Assembly (NCBI GenBank): GCA_030038235.1
Contig: JASHPE010000124.1
Location: 1-49,399 of the forward strand
DNA from: Terriglobia bacterium
GTDB lineage: Bacteria > Acidobacteriota > Terriglobia > UBA7540
Reading direction: 5' to 3'
Length of the DNA stretch: 49,399 nucleotides
Below, in pieces: positions 40,535 to 49,399 of this stretch (positions are counted from its first letter, which is position 1; every line of letters starts with the position of its first letter). The notes beneath the pieces were generated by a model. That model saw only the letters and a list, made by a program, of their open reading frames with translations. It searched no databases and had not been told where the DNA came from. Both the position numbers and the translations under genes were made by a program.

Positions 40535-43500
40535 TTAGGTAACCGCGAGGTCGATCGTCGTGGTCTCCTGCACGGTGTCGTTCGAATTCAGCGTTCCGGT
40601 AATCGTAATAATGTAGTTGCCGGTCGGAGTCGGTGCCGTCGCGTAGGTGCCGCGACAGCTAGCAAGGGAAAGCATGCCGAGAACGAGAATGCCGACCATC
40701 ACGGGCCAGCCCGCCAGCCTGCGGGACACGCTTCCGTTGGTCGATCGCCGCCGAATCGCCAGAAGCGTCAGCAGGAGACCCAGGCATACCGCACCCATCG
40801 CGCCCGGAAGCACGGTGAATCGCCCGCCCGGACCCAGCTTCCACAGGGACGAAGATTGGGTCGTGGTGATCGTCAGGGCCACCATCGAAGGAGCTGAGCC
40901 GTTGGGCGTGGGCGACGCGTTTGAAAAGTTGCAAAAGGCGCCCGACGGCAGGCCGCTGCAAGTGAGATTCACTTGCGAACTGAACCCGTAGAGAGGCGTG
41001 AGCAAGATCGTGTACATGGCCGGTGCGCCGGCCACCACTGTGTCTAAGGCCGGTGTCCCTGAGAGCGAGAAGCTCTGCAGCAAAAGCGTGAGGTTCACCG
41101 TGGCCGTTTGCGCTCCGCTCGTGCCGGTGACCGTGAAATTGAAAGGGTTCGGAGTCGAAGAGGAAAGCCCGCTGATTTGAAGCGCGCTCGTCTGGCCGGC
41201 GAAGATCGCAGTAGGAGTGAAGGTACAGGTCAGAGTTGTCGGGCAAGAAAGGCTGATCTGGCCGGTGAATCCGCTCACCGCGCTCGCACCAACCGTATAG
41301 TTAGCCGTGGTAGACCCGATGATAGTGGATATGGTGGCATTGCTGGACGAAAGCGAAAACAGGGCGAGTCCATCACCTGAAAGAGCGACACCCTGCGGGC
41401 TTCCGCTGGCATTATCGCTGATGGTCAGTGTCCCGGTCCTGCTGCCGCTGGCGGTCGGTGCGAAGACGACCGAAACCGAACAACTCTGGCCGACGTTGAG
41501 CACATCGAAGAGAGCCGCGCAGTTATTGGTCTCTGTAAAGTCGCCGCTGATGGTGATTCCGTTGATGTCGAGCGTGGACGTGCCCGTGTTGGTGATCGTC
41601 ACCGTTTGCGGTTTGGACACCGACGAAACCTGCGTATTGGAGAACGTGAGGGTGGTTGGGGCAACGGTGACGGACGTGGCCTGGGTGACGCCAGTCCCGG
41701 TCACGGTTAGAGTATGCGGACTATTGGCAGCGTTGTCGCTGATCGTGAACTCGTCGGTTACGGCCCCGGTTGCTCCGGGCGTAAAGGTCACATTGATGGT
41801 GCAACTGCCGCCCGAAGGCGCTACGGTACCGATGCAATTGTTGGAGTCGGTGAAATCGCTGCTGGGTTCCTCGATTTCACTGATGGAGAGCGGCGCGGTT
41901 CCCAAGTTATACACGGTAACGGTCTGGACCGAGCTCGCGACGCTTACCGCCTCGCTGCCAAAGTTGACGGTGGCGGGAGACAACACGATGGCCGGATCAT
42001 TTGCGGAATTGATCTCGGTGACGAAGGCATTGCCCGCCACCCCGCCGAGATCGCCCTGGTAGTCTCCGGCGATCACAGGAAAGTTGGTGGACGAGGTGCT
42101 GCCGGTCACGTAGAGATCACCAGTGCTGTCGATCGCAATACCTTCTCCGAAATCTGCTCCGCTGCCGCCGAGAAAACTCGACATCAGGGCCTGGCTGCCC
42201 GTTGGATTCAACTGCGTCACGAAAGCGTCGGCGCAGGGGGTGCTGCCGCACGAACTTCCCTCGCTGAGACCCAGGATTGACTGGAATGGGCTCACGGTAG
42301 GGAAGTTACTCGACGAGGTGTAGCCAACCACCGCCGCATCACCTTTCGTGTCCACGACGATTCCATTAGCCTGATCCACGCCGCTGCCGCCGATCAGCGT
42401 CGAGTAGGACACTGAGGTTCCGCCGGAGTTCAGCTTGAAGGCGAAAGCGTCGCCGTTGCCGGCGTACATGGAACTGGGCTGAAAGACACCGGTCGTGGTC
42501 GGGAAATCCGACGAGAGCGTGTTACCGGCGACGTAGATGTTGGCGGAACTGTCGAGCGCGATGCCGAAGGCGCGATCCTGTTCGTTGCCTCCGTAGTAGG
42601 TGGAGAAAACCAGGGCGCTGCCCGTGGGGTTCAGTTCGGAAACAAAGATATCCGCATTGCCGGCGTTTGCGTTCTGGATCGGATTCATGGTCGGAAAGTT
42701 CGTCGAAAACGTATATCCGGCCACGTAGGCATTGCCCGTGCTATCGACTTGGATTCCCTGGCCGGTGTCCGCCTCGCTGCCACCGAGGTAGGTCGAATAC
42801 AGCAGGGCAGTGCCGGAGAAGTTGACCTTCGTCACGAAGGCATCGGACGATCCTGCGAGGGTGGCCTGAAACGGAGTGGTTCCCACCGGGATTGGGAAGT
42901 CGGGGGATTGCGTGGAACCCGTCACGTACGCGTTGCCCGACGCATCGAAGGCAATTCCCTGGCCGAAATCAGCACCACTCCCGCCCAGGTAAGAAGAATA
43001 GGTCAGCGCATCGCCGGTGCTCGGAAGTTCGGCGACGAACGCGTCGCCATTGCCGGCATATGACGGTTGAAAAGGCTCTACGGTTGTGGGCGAGGACGGT
43101 GAGGACTTCGGCGAGATGGGGAAGTTCGACGAAGTCGTTTGGCCGGTGACAAACGCATCTCCTTTCGGATCCACCGCGAGTGCGTTCGCACTGTCGGCTC
43201 CCGAGCCGCCAAGATAGGTTGAATAGGCGAGCGTTCCGCCACCCGGATTGAACTTCGAAATGAAGGCATCGCCGTTGCCGCCGCTGCTGCTCTGGTATGG
43301 ACTGTCGGTTGGGAAGTCCGTGGAATTGGTTTCACCCGCCACATACGTGTTGCCGGCGCTGTCCACACCAACACCATAACCCACATCGCCTCCACTGCCT
43401 CCGAGATAGGTCGAGTAGATGAGGTACGGATCGATGGTCAGAGTCCGATCCCGCCGGTATTTCCCCACCTCAAACCCGATCTCGCCTCTACGCCGCACAT

Positions 43501-44197
43501 AACTCACCTTGACGCTATGCCGCTTCGAACCGCTTCCCTGGTACGCCTCCGGCCGCCGCAGCACCACCTCGCCGCTCGCCGTCTCCAGCACCAAATCCCC
43601 GGCTTCGTTAATCCGGACCCGCTTCGCTCCCTCGATCCCTAACCGCAACTCCCTCGCGTCCGCTCCCGGCTTTACCACAAAGTCGTATTCCAACTGGCCC
43701 TGCTTCCCGTAATACACCAGGTCCACTCCCCGGTACACGCCCGTGTACTTCACCCGCCCGTATGTCGGAATATCGGTCCGCCACTTCCCCGGATCGTTCC
43801 CGATGAAGTAGTTGCTCTTGCCCCGTAATTCCTCCATCCCTTCGATCCCGACCCCACTCCGTGCCCCGAGCAATTGCATCCTCAGGACCGTCTGGCCCGT
43901 GGCCGATACTTCTCCTCCCGAAGGCATTTCCGACCCGTTCTTCGCCCCCGCCTTCAGGCTCAGCACGGCTTCGTCATCCGTCAGGAAAAGGCTGTACCCC
44001 TGACCATGGGTCAAGAACCTGACCCGAGCGTCCGTTTGACCTTGGTTTGGCTCAAAGCTCAAGGGCAGCCGCGCGTATTGCGAAGCCACCCGCAGCATGA
44101 GTGGGTCAGGCGCTTGGCTCGGGACTACGCCCGGGTTCGCGCCGAGAGCGGACCCGCATAAAAGCAGCGCCGCGAGATACGATACTGGAGTGCGCAT
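40535..44197 (-). CDS. Secreted SBBP-repeat/choice-of-anchor-D protein (copy 1)
   Basis: About 1220 residues from ATG 44197 (a TTG at 44209 adds four). A signal peptide (SYLAALLLCGSALG) precedes a N-terminal domain (residues 40-255, including FEPNQGQTDARVRFLTHGQGYSLFL) conserved in this family. Then come roughly nine SBBP repeats of 50-60 residues (YSTYLGGSGADxG..IAVDSxGNAYVTGxT), predicted to form a beta-propeller, then two choice-of-anchor-D/ASPM-like Ig domains (TLTFSNTQVSS...TVTITNTGTS) and further Ig-like regions. The C-terminus has a hydrophobic helix, RRR, a second helix ending LSLASC, and a final TGNYIITITGT strand. Likely surface-exposed. Residues 55-252 are encoded by a tract almost identical to copy 2. 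Confidence 0.88.
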   Translation of the reverse strand: MRTPVSYLAALLLCGSALGANPGVVPSQAPDPLMLRVASQYARLPLSFEPNQGQTDARVRFLTHGQGYSLFLTDDEAVLSLKAGAKNGSEMPSGGEVSATGQTVLRMQLLGARSGVGIEGMEELRGKSNYFIGNDPGKWRTDIPTYGRVKYTGVYRGVDLVYYGKQGQLEYDFVVKPGADARELRLGIEGAKRVRINEAGDLVLETASGEVVLRRPEAYQGSGSKRHSVKVSYVRRRGEIGFEVGKYRRDRTLTIDPYLIYSTYLGGSGGDVGYGVGVDSAGNTYVAGETNSTDFPTDSPYQSSSGGNGDAFISKFNPGGGTLAYSTYLGGSGADSANALAVDPKGDAFVTGQTTSSNFPISPKSSPSSPTTVEPFQPSYAGNGDAFVAELPSTGDALTYSSYLGGSGADFGQGIAFDASGNAYVTGSTQSPDFPIPVGTTPFQATLAGSSDAFVTKVNFSGTALLYSTYLGGSEADTGQGIQVDSTGNAYVAGYTFSTNFPTMNPIQNANAGNADIFVSELNPTGSALVFSTYYGGNEQDRAFGIALDSSANIYVAGNTLSSDFPTTTGVFQPSSMYAGNGDAFAFKLNSGGTSVSYSTLIGGSGVDQANGIVVDTKGDAAVVGYTSSSNFPTVSPFQSILGLSEGSSCGSTPCADAFVTQLNPTGSQALMSSFLGGSGADFGEGIAIDSTGDLYVTGSTSSTNFPVIAGDYQGDLGGVAGNAFVTEINSANDPAIVLSPATVNFGSEAVSVASSVQTVTVYNLGTAPLSISEIEEPSSDFTDSNNCIGTVAPSGGSCTINVTFTPGATGAVTDEFTISDNAANSPHTLTVTGTGVTQATSVTVAPTTLTFSNTQVSSVSKPQTVTITNTGTSTLDINGITISGDFTETNNCAALFDVLNVGQSCSVSVVFAPTASGSRTGTLTISDNASGSPQGVALSGDGLALFSLSSSNATISTIIGSTTANYTVGASAVSGFTGQISLSCPTTLTCTFTPTAIFAGQTSALQISGLSSSTPNPFNFTVTGTSGAQTATVNLTLLLQSFSLSGTPALDTVVAGAPAMYTILLTPLYGFSSQVNLTCSGLPSGAFCNFSNASPTPNGSAPSMVALTITTTQSSSLWKLGPGGRFTVLPGAMGAVCLGLLLTLLAIRRRSTNGSVSRRLAGWPVMVGILVLGMLSLASCRGTYATAPTPTGNYIITITGTLNSNDTVQETTTIDLAVT
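43449..44041. repeat. 593-bp near-identical tract shared with 47289-47881 (copy A)
   Basis: Aligned base by base at a fixed offset of 3840, this tract differs from the copy in the neighbouring gene at nine of 593 positions (about 98.5% identity) with no indels. Similarity falls away abruptly at both ends, although the same domains continue. It encodes the conserved N-terminal domain of both SBBP proteins. Confidence 0.95.
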
Positions 44198-44305
44198 AGA
44201 GTCAACCAACCTTCAAATGAGGGTGGCCGTGCGGATGGGGATACATCCGCTCAAGGCCCCGATTTCTAACAACTGCGCAACGCGCGCGACCGCAAATGGG
44301 CTGGT

Positions 44306-47300
44306 TTACCCAGGCCCAACCGTCAGGTTCACCGTGGTGCTTCGCACTACGGACTTGTTACTGCCGAGGATGCCGGAAATCGTTACGGTGTACGTGCCCG
44401 TGGGAGTCCCTATGGTAGGCGGAGGGGCGATCACGTTGTACCCATAGTTCTCGCAGCTCACCGCCACCGCTGCCAGCAGAAGGATCGAGGCAACGAGCAC
44501 CATCACAGGAATGCCACCCAGTCGCCCATGCCTGTGCTTCTGTTTCGCAGCCCAAACCCCGCACATCCCGAGGCCGACGGCTATGACCAACCACAAGCCG
44601 CGCGGATCGTGAGGGCCCGGTGGACCGGTCGGGCGGCGACCCCTCCACCCTCGGGAAGGGTTAGGTTCATTGGCTGTCGTCGTTATCAGGACCGTCGCTG
44701 AATTTGGGGCAAGTCCATTCAGAATCAGTCCGGAACTCGGAGACCACGTGCAGCCCATCCCATTCGGCAAATTACTCTCGCAACTCAACAGGACAATCTG
44801 ATTGAAGCCATTGGTGGGTGTCGCTGTCACTGTAAAGGTACCGTATTGACCGGCATCAATGGAATTCAATGGTGGCGTCGCTGTGATCGAGAAGTCCTGA
44901 AAGAAGATTTTAAGCGAGATAGTAGCGGTATTTCCGCCGCTCGTTCCCGTCACCGTGAGGTTCAACGGATTGGCAGTTGTTGCCGACATGCCACTGACCG
45001 TCATGGTTGTGCTCTGCCCGGCCGTTATGGACGACGGGTTGAACGAGCACGTCGCCCCTGATGAACAGGAGAAAGTGATACTCCCAGTGAAGCTGCTGGC
45101 GGCCGCAGCCGAAATTGCAAAAGTCGTTGAGGCGGTTCCAATAAGGAGATTGCTGTAGGATTGGCTGGTGCTGAGGGTGAAAAGGCCGCCTCCGGCGCCT
45201 GAAAGCGAAATCCCCTGAGGGTTGCCGGCGCCGTTGTCGGTTATGGAGACGGTTCCAGTCTCAGCCCCACTCTTCGTGGGCTCAAAAGTGACGCTAATAC
45301 TGCAGCTTGTGCCGGGATTGAGAATGCTCGGGTTAACCCCGACGCAAGTGTTGGTTTCGTTAAAGTCTCCCGTCACCGTAATGTCGGTAATCGTAACCGC
45401 TACCTCGCTGCCATTCACCACTTGGACGACCTGGGCGGGACTTGTGGTGTTGATCGCCTGCACAGGAAAGACAAGAGTTTTGGGGGTCAGAGTCAGAACG
45501 CCGGCTCCGGCCGTTACCCCAGTTCCGGTTACGGCCACTTGGTGGGGGCTGCCCGCCGCACTATCATTGATGGTGACCTCTTCTGTGTCAGGACCGGCCG
45601 TCACCGGTGTGAAGGTGACATTGATGAGGCAACTCCCGCTGCCCGCCGCCACCGTAGTTCCGCAATTGTTCGTAACCGCATAAGGGCCGCTTCCCGTAAT
45701 GCTCGTAATCGTCAGGGGAGCGCTTCCGGCATTAATCAGCGTGATGGACTGCGCCGTACTGGCGACGTTGATCGTCTCGTCGCCAAAGTTGAGGTTTTGG
45801 GGACTCAGGGCCAACGCCGGAAGGTCACTCGCTTCTACTTTGACGACGAAGGCATTGCCCGAGGTCGCAATTCCGGCGTAGAGGCCTTGCAGCGCGCCCG
45901 CGACCGCCGGGAAATTCAACGAGGCGGTACTCCCGGCGACATAGGCAGCACCGCTGGAATCTACGGCCACCGCCTGAGCGTAGTCCTCTTCGGTTCCGCC
46001 CAGAAACGTCGAATAAACCGGCATTCCCGAGGGGTTCAAACTGACGACAAATGCATCAGAACAAACGCTGGACGCGCCGGTGGCGGTGCCGCAGTTTGCC
46101 GCGCCGGACAGCCCCAAAACGCGCTGGGAAGGGTCGACAAGCGGAAAGTCAGTCGACTCGGTGCTGCCCACGATCGCCGCGTCCCCCGCGGAATCCACTG
46201 CCACGGCGTTTGCCTGGTCCGGCCCGCTGCCGCCCATGAAGGTCGAATAGACGACGACCGTCCCTCCGGCACCAAACTTCGTCAGGAAACCGTCCCCGTC
46301 GCCGCCGTAAAGGGCTTGAAACACATTGGGGGTCGTCGGGAAGTTGGCCGATTGGGTGTTTCCGGCGATGTAGATATTTCCGGACGCGTCGAGCGCCAGA
46401 CCGTAAGCTTCATCGTTCCCGTTACCCCCGAGGTAGGTCGAGAACACCAGAGCCGACCCCGAAGGATTCAGCTCTGATAGGAAGGCGTCAGTGCCCCCGC
46501 CAGACACGGGCTGCAAAGCATTTTGGGTTGGGAAATCGGTGGAGGACGTACTTCCTGTAACGTAGGCATCGCCTCCGGCGCCGACGGCAATTGCTTGCCC
46601 GGAGTTATTGCCGGATCCTCCGAGATAGGTCGAATAAACCAGCGCCGTCGCCGTGGCATTAACTTCGGCCACAAAGGCAGCGGAGGTACAAGTCTCGACC
46701 GGACCGGTTTCCGTGGTGATCGTCGTGCAGCCGTCATTGCCGGGCTGCAGGGGGTTTTGTGTCGGAAAATCGAAAGACTCGGTAGATCCCGTCACGTATA
46801 CGTTGCCTATGGAGCTTACTGCGATCCCCTGCGCGAAATCCGCGGCGCTGCCTCCAAGATACGACGCGTAGACGAGCTGGGACCCTGTCGGCGCAATCTT
46901 GGCCACGAATGCGTCTGTACTGCCGCCATAAGTCGATTGAAGTATGCCCACAGTGACCGGAAAGTCGGTTGACGACGTACTGCCCGCAATGTAAGCATTG
47001 CCGGCCGCGTCAACCGCGATGGCCGCTGCGGCGTCCGACCCCGAGCCGCCAAAAAAGGTCGAGTAAATCAGGCCCGAGCCCGACGAATCCAACTTGGAGA
47101 CGAACGCATTCGTCTCACCGACGAGGGTGGGTTGATACGCTGACTTGGCAGGGAAGTTCACTGAACCCGTGACTCCAGTGACATAGGCATTTCCACTGCT
47201 GTCCACAGCCAGGCCGTACGCGACATCGCCGCCCGAACCGCCAAGATACGTCGAGTAAACCAGGACGGGATCGATCGTCAGATCCTGGTCCCGCCGGTAT

Positions 47301-48058
47301 TTCCCCACCTCAAACCCGATCTCGCCTCTACGCCGCACATAACTCACCTTGACGCTATGCCGCTTCGAACCGCTTCCCTGGTACGCCTCCGGCCGCCGCA
47401 GCACCACCTCGCCGCTCGCCGTCTCCAGCACCAAATCCCCGGCTTCATTAATCCGGACCCGCTTCGCTCCCTCGATCCCTAACCGCAACTCCCTCGCGTC
47501 CGCTCCCGGCTTTACCACAAAGTCGTATTCCAACTGGCCCTGGTTCCCGTAATACACCAGGTCTACTCCCCGGTACACGCTCGTGTACTTCACCCGCCCG
47601 TATGTCGGAATATCGGTCCGCCACTTCCCCGGATCGTTCCCGATGAAGTAGTTGCTCTTGCCCCGTAATTCCTCCATCCCTTCGATCCCGACCCCACTCC
47701 GCGCCCCGAGCAATTGCATCCTCAGGACCGTCTGGCCCGTGGCCGATACTTCTCCTCCCGAAGCCATTTCCGACCCGTTCTTCGCCCCCGCCTTCAGGCT
47801 CAGCACGGCTTCGCCCTCCGTCAGGAAAAGGCTGTACCCCTGACCATGGGTCAAAAACCTGACCCGAGCGTCCGTTTGACCCTCATTGGCCTCGAAGCTC
47901 AGCGGCAGTGATCCAAATGCCGCTTTCGGACGGGCCCCGGCTGCCGGCATCCGATTGCCTGGAGCGGAGACGGCCGTTGCTGCGCTGATCACGATACTCG
48001 GAAAGACCGCCATCGCCGGCAGCCAAACCCAAACTATCAGTTGTCGCGCGAATCTCAT
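44306..48058 (-). CDS. Secreted SBBP-repeat/choice-of-anchor-D protein (copy 2)
   Basis: ATG 48058 gives 1250 residues and a signal peptide (ARQLIVWVWLPAMAVFPSIVISAATAVSA); the upstream ATG 48148 would place 30 poor signal-peptide residues before it. Order: conserved N-terminal domain (FEANEGQTDARVRFLTHG), about ten SBBP repeats (YSTYLGGSGxD...NAYVTGSTxSxDFPTQN), two choice-of-anchor-D Ig domains (LNFGDETINVASTAQSITLIN), then Ig-like segments and a C-terminal module of two hydrophobic helices, AVSC and a TGTYTVTISGI strand. It is 108 bp upstream of copy 1 on the same strand and is preceded by an outer-membrane-like gene at 59 bp, so the three may be co-transcribed. Confidence 0.88.
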   Translation of the reverse strand: MRFARQLIVWVWLPAMAVFPSIVISAATAVSAPGNRMPAAGARPKAAFGSLPLSFEANEGQTDARVRFLTHGQGYSLFLTEGEAVLSLKAGAKNGSEMASGGEVSATGQTVLRMQLLGARSGVGIEGMEELRGKSNYFIGNDPGKWRTDIPTYGRVKYTSVYRGVDLVYYGNQGQLEYDFVVKPGADARELRLGIEGAKRVRINEAGDLVLETASGEVVLRRPEAYQGSGSKRHSVKVSYVRRRGEIGFEVGKYRRDQDLTIDPVLVYSTYLGGSGGDVAYGLAVDSSGNAYVTGVTGSVNFPAKSAYQPTLVGETNAFVSKLDSSGSGLIYSTFFGGSGSDAAAAIAVDAAGNAYIAGSTSSTDFPVTVGILQSTYGGSTDAFVAKIAPTGSQLVYASYLGGSAADFAQGIAVSSIGNVYVTGSTESFDFPTQNPLQPGNDGCTTITTETGPVETCTSAAFVAEVNATATALVYSTYLGGSGNNSGQAIAVGAGGDAYVTGSTSSTDFPTQNALQPVSGGGTDAFLSELNPSGSALVFSTYLGGNGNDEAYGLALDASGNIYIAGNTQSANFPTTPNVFQALYGGDGDGFLTKFGAGGTVVVYSTFMGGSGPDQANAVAVDSAGDAAIVGSTESTDFPLVDPSQRVLGLSGAANCGTATGASSVCSDAFVVSLNPSGMPVYSTFLGGTEEDYAQAVAVDSSGAAYVAGSTASLNFPAVAGALQGLYAGIATSGNAFVVKVEASDLPALALSPQNLNFGDETINVASTAQSITLINAGSAPLTITSITGSGPYAVTNNCGTTVAAGSGSCLINVTFTPVTAGPDTEEVTINDSAAGSPHQVAVTGTGVTAGAGVLTLTPKTLVFPVQAINTTSPAQVVQVVNGSEVAVTITDITVTGDFNETNTCVGVNPSILNPGTSCSISVTFEPTKSGAETGTVSITDNGAGNPQGISLSGAGGGLFTLSTSQSYSNLLIGTASTTFAISAAAASSFTGSITFSCSSGATCSFNPSSITAGQSTTMTVSGMSATTANPLNLTVTGTSGGNTATISLKIFFQDFSITATPPLNSIDAGQYGTFTVTATPTNGFNQIVLLSCESNLPNGMGCTWSPSSGLILNGLAPNSATVLITTTANEPNPSRGWRGRRPTGPPGPHDPRGLWLVIAVGLGMCGVWAAKQKHRHGRLGGIPVMVLVASILLLAAVAVSCENYGYNVIAPPPTIGTPTGTYTVTISGILGSNKSVVRSTTVNLTVGPG
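47289..47881. repeat. 593-bp near-identical tract shared with 43449-44041 (copy B)
   Basis: Partner of the tract at 43449-44041, with nine mismatches and no indels. The flanks (GATCCTGG on one side and the codons for FEANEG on the other) differ from copy A. A recent gene-conversion event or partial duplication explains this better than selection, because third positions are conserved as well. Confidence 0.95.
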
Positions 48059-48117
48059 CAACTCACGTCTCTTCAAAACGAGAAGAATCCACTGCCAGGC
48101 GGCCCACCAGCATGAGC

Positions 48118-49287
48118 TTAGCGCCGCCGGAAGAGGGGTTTGATCCACTGGCTGGCGTCGAAGTTAAATACCGCCGTGTAGATGTCCATGTCATAGTGGA
48201 CGCTGCGTGTGTAAGCCAACTGCACCTCGAGATTGGGGAGCGGCTTCGTATCCAGCCAAACCGACCAGCCATTGTCTTCCGTCACTTTAGAAATTCCTTT
48301 CGTTTCGAAGGTGGCGTCCCAGTAGCGGTCGTGATTGCCATCGCCGGCCAAACTCGAGTACGGAAACACGAGACGGCTGAACATCTTCTGGGGTCCTCCG
48401 CCGTCTTGCAGGTAGGCGGACGCGCCAATGTTCACGCCCCTCACAAAACGAGTGTTGACCTTATACTCGAAGCCGGCTTCGGCGTCTCCCAGCAGGCCAA
48501 GACTCTGATACATCCGCGCTTCCTCAAAGGGCCTGGGCATAATAAAGCGATTCACGGCGCCGTTTGAAGCCTCAATATTGAGGAAGGGCGTCACGGAACC
48601 GACCTGTTCGTCAAGATGGTTGAACCAGTCGACGCCGAAACGACCTGTACTGTAAATGCGATCTTCGGCCGAGCCGGCAGCCGGTACGGTGCCCGTCAGT
48701 ACGGACGTGTAATCGATATTGTGATAAATCCCCGTGTATTTCACGTCCAGATACGGTTCACCCAGCAAAGCCGACCAGTAGTAATCGTGAGTCGTGACCG
48801 GTGAAAAAGGATTGCGCGTGAAGATGACCGGGACGCCGATGTCGGCCGAAAGATGATCTGTCAGGCCGTAACCCAGATCGGCGTCGAATATCAGGACGGT
48901 TCCAATCAGGTTGGCGCCGTACTGGACCTGCGCAAATCCTTGCCATCCCGTCGGGGGAGCGTTAGCTGGCGTCGATTGCGTTATTGAAGCCGAGGAGGAC
49001 TGCGCCGTCGATGAGGTTTGGGCTGACGAGGTCTGGCTCGAGGAGGATTGCGCCTGAGCTAAAAGGAGGTTGGGAAGCAACATCGCCAGCAGAAACGTGG
49101 TCAGGCCTCCCGGAATGGTGAACTGCCCCCCACGCCGCGGCGCACCTTTGGCAGCCCCGCCCCGAAGTGCCGCATCTGAACCGCGAACCGAGCACTCTGG
49201 CAAAATGCTCCGCCCGTCGAAAGAAGTGTGATGTGGCTTCTGATCCGAACTGATCGCAAGGTCTTGCCTGTGCCGGCACCGAACCAT
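48118..49287 (-). CDS. Outer-membrane beta-barrel-like protein of unknown family
   Basis: ATG 49287 follows AGGAACCCAT. The first 55 residues are basic and Gly/Arg-rich, then a hydrophobic stretch (LTTFLLAMLLPNLLLAQA) looks like the real signal peptide, so the true start may be internal or the N-terminus long. A Ser/Gln/Thr-rich linker (about 78-105) leads to a domain of alternating strands rich in aromatic residues (QVQYGANLIGTVLIFDADLGYGLTDHLSADIGVPVIF; GDAEAGFEYKVNTRFVRGVNIGASAYLQ) that fits an outer-membrane barrel of about 280 residues. No named family is recognised. It is followed on the same strand by the two SBBP proteins. Confidence 0.6.
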   Translation of the reverse strand: MVRCRHRQDLAISSDQKPHHTSFDGRSILPECSVRGSDAALRGGAAKGAPRRGGQFTIPGGLTTFLLAMLLPNLLLAQAQSSSSQTSSAQTSSTAQSSSASITQSTPANAPPTGWQGFAQVQYGANLIGTVLIFDADLGYGLTDHLSADIGVPVIFTRNPFSPVTTHDYYWSALLGEPYLDVKYTGIYHNIDYTSVLTGTVPAAGSAEDRIYSTGRFGVDWFNHLDEQVGSVTPFLNIEASNGAVNRFIMPRPFEEARMYQSLGLLGDAEAGFEYKVNTRFVRGVNIGASAYLQDGGGPQKMFSRLVFPYSSLAGDGNHDRYWDATFETKGISKVTEDNGWSVWLDTKPLPNLEVQLAYTRSVHYDMDIYTAVFNFDASQWIKPLFRRR

Positions 49288-49399
49288 ATGGGTTCCTGTT
49301 TGATCCCTCTCCGTTGTGATGGAACGATCTTCGCGGGCGCACTGACGTGAGAAAGAAGCACCCCAAGCAGCGCCGCGACGTCGCCGCAGAACAGCTACT

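Overview
The window looks like chromosome of a high-GC member of the Acidobacteriota (Terriglobia / Solibacter-type). This is inferred from gene content: SBBP-repeat proteins with choice-of-anchor-D tails, tandem small TatA genes, a large Ser/Thr kinase-ATPase, a likely selenocysteine-containing AhpD-like protein, and many dispersed palindromic repeats. No rRNA or other decisive marker is present, so the assignment is an inference.

Layout. (1) 1-4975, minus strand: a 2-oxoacid:ferredoxin oxidoreductase set (fused beta-gamma subunit running off the left edge, alpha subunit, two-cluster ferredoxin) with an acetyl-CoA hydrolase/CoA-transferase-family protein and an RsbRD-N-like protein; the gaps hold palindromic repeats. 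(2) 5186-7632: heme A synthase (ctaA) and a secreted protein on minus, then two tandem tatA genes and tRNA-Asn(GTT) on plus. (3) 7792-17545, all minus: a TolC-type outer-membrane channel, an acetolactate-synthase-like ThDP enzyme, an FAD amine/L-amino-acid oxidase, a FabH-like protein lacking the catalytic Cys, and a kinase-AAA-TPR regulator. The three enzymes are tightly packed and look like a small unrecognised biosynthetic operon. (4) 17964-18560, plus: an AhpD/CMD-family protein whose frame runs through a UGA at the resolving-cysteine position, with a bSECIS-like hairpin just downstream.

(5) 18872-40382, plus: a long cell-surface polysaccharide locus. Export and assembly: Wza-type protein, Wzz/PCP, GspA/ExeA-type ATPase, BY-kinase-like protein with a broken Walker A, O-antigen-ligase-like protein. 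Precursors and chain: UDP-glucose dehydrogenase, UDP-xylose-synthase-like decarboxylase, polyprenyl glycosylphosphotransferase, GT4, GT26, SDR epimerase. Decoration: two PAPS sulfotransferases, an SGNH hydrolase, two NodU/TobZ-type carbamoyltransferases with two small membrane proteins between them. Together they suggest a sulfated, carbamoylated (possibly acylated) uronate/xylose-containing glycan. No Wzx flippase is visible. (6) 40535-49287, minus: an outer-membrane-like protein followed by two giant secreted SBBP beta-propeller paralogues that share a 593-bp tract at about 98.5% identity.

Most interesting: the candidate selenoprotein (18213 UGA), the ThDP/oxidase/ketosynthase-like operon, the sulfation-plus-carbamoylation locus with its small membrane proteins, and a translationally coupled 10-codon leader ORF under a structured leader ahead of the first sulfotransferase.
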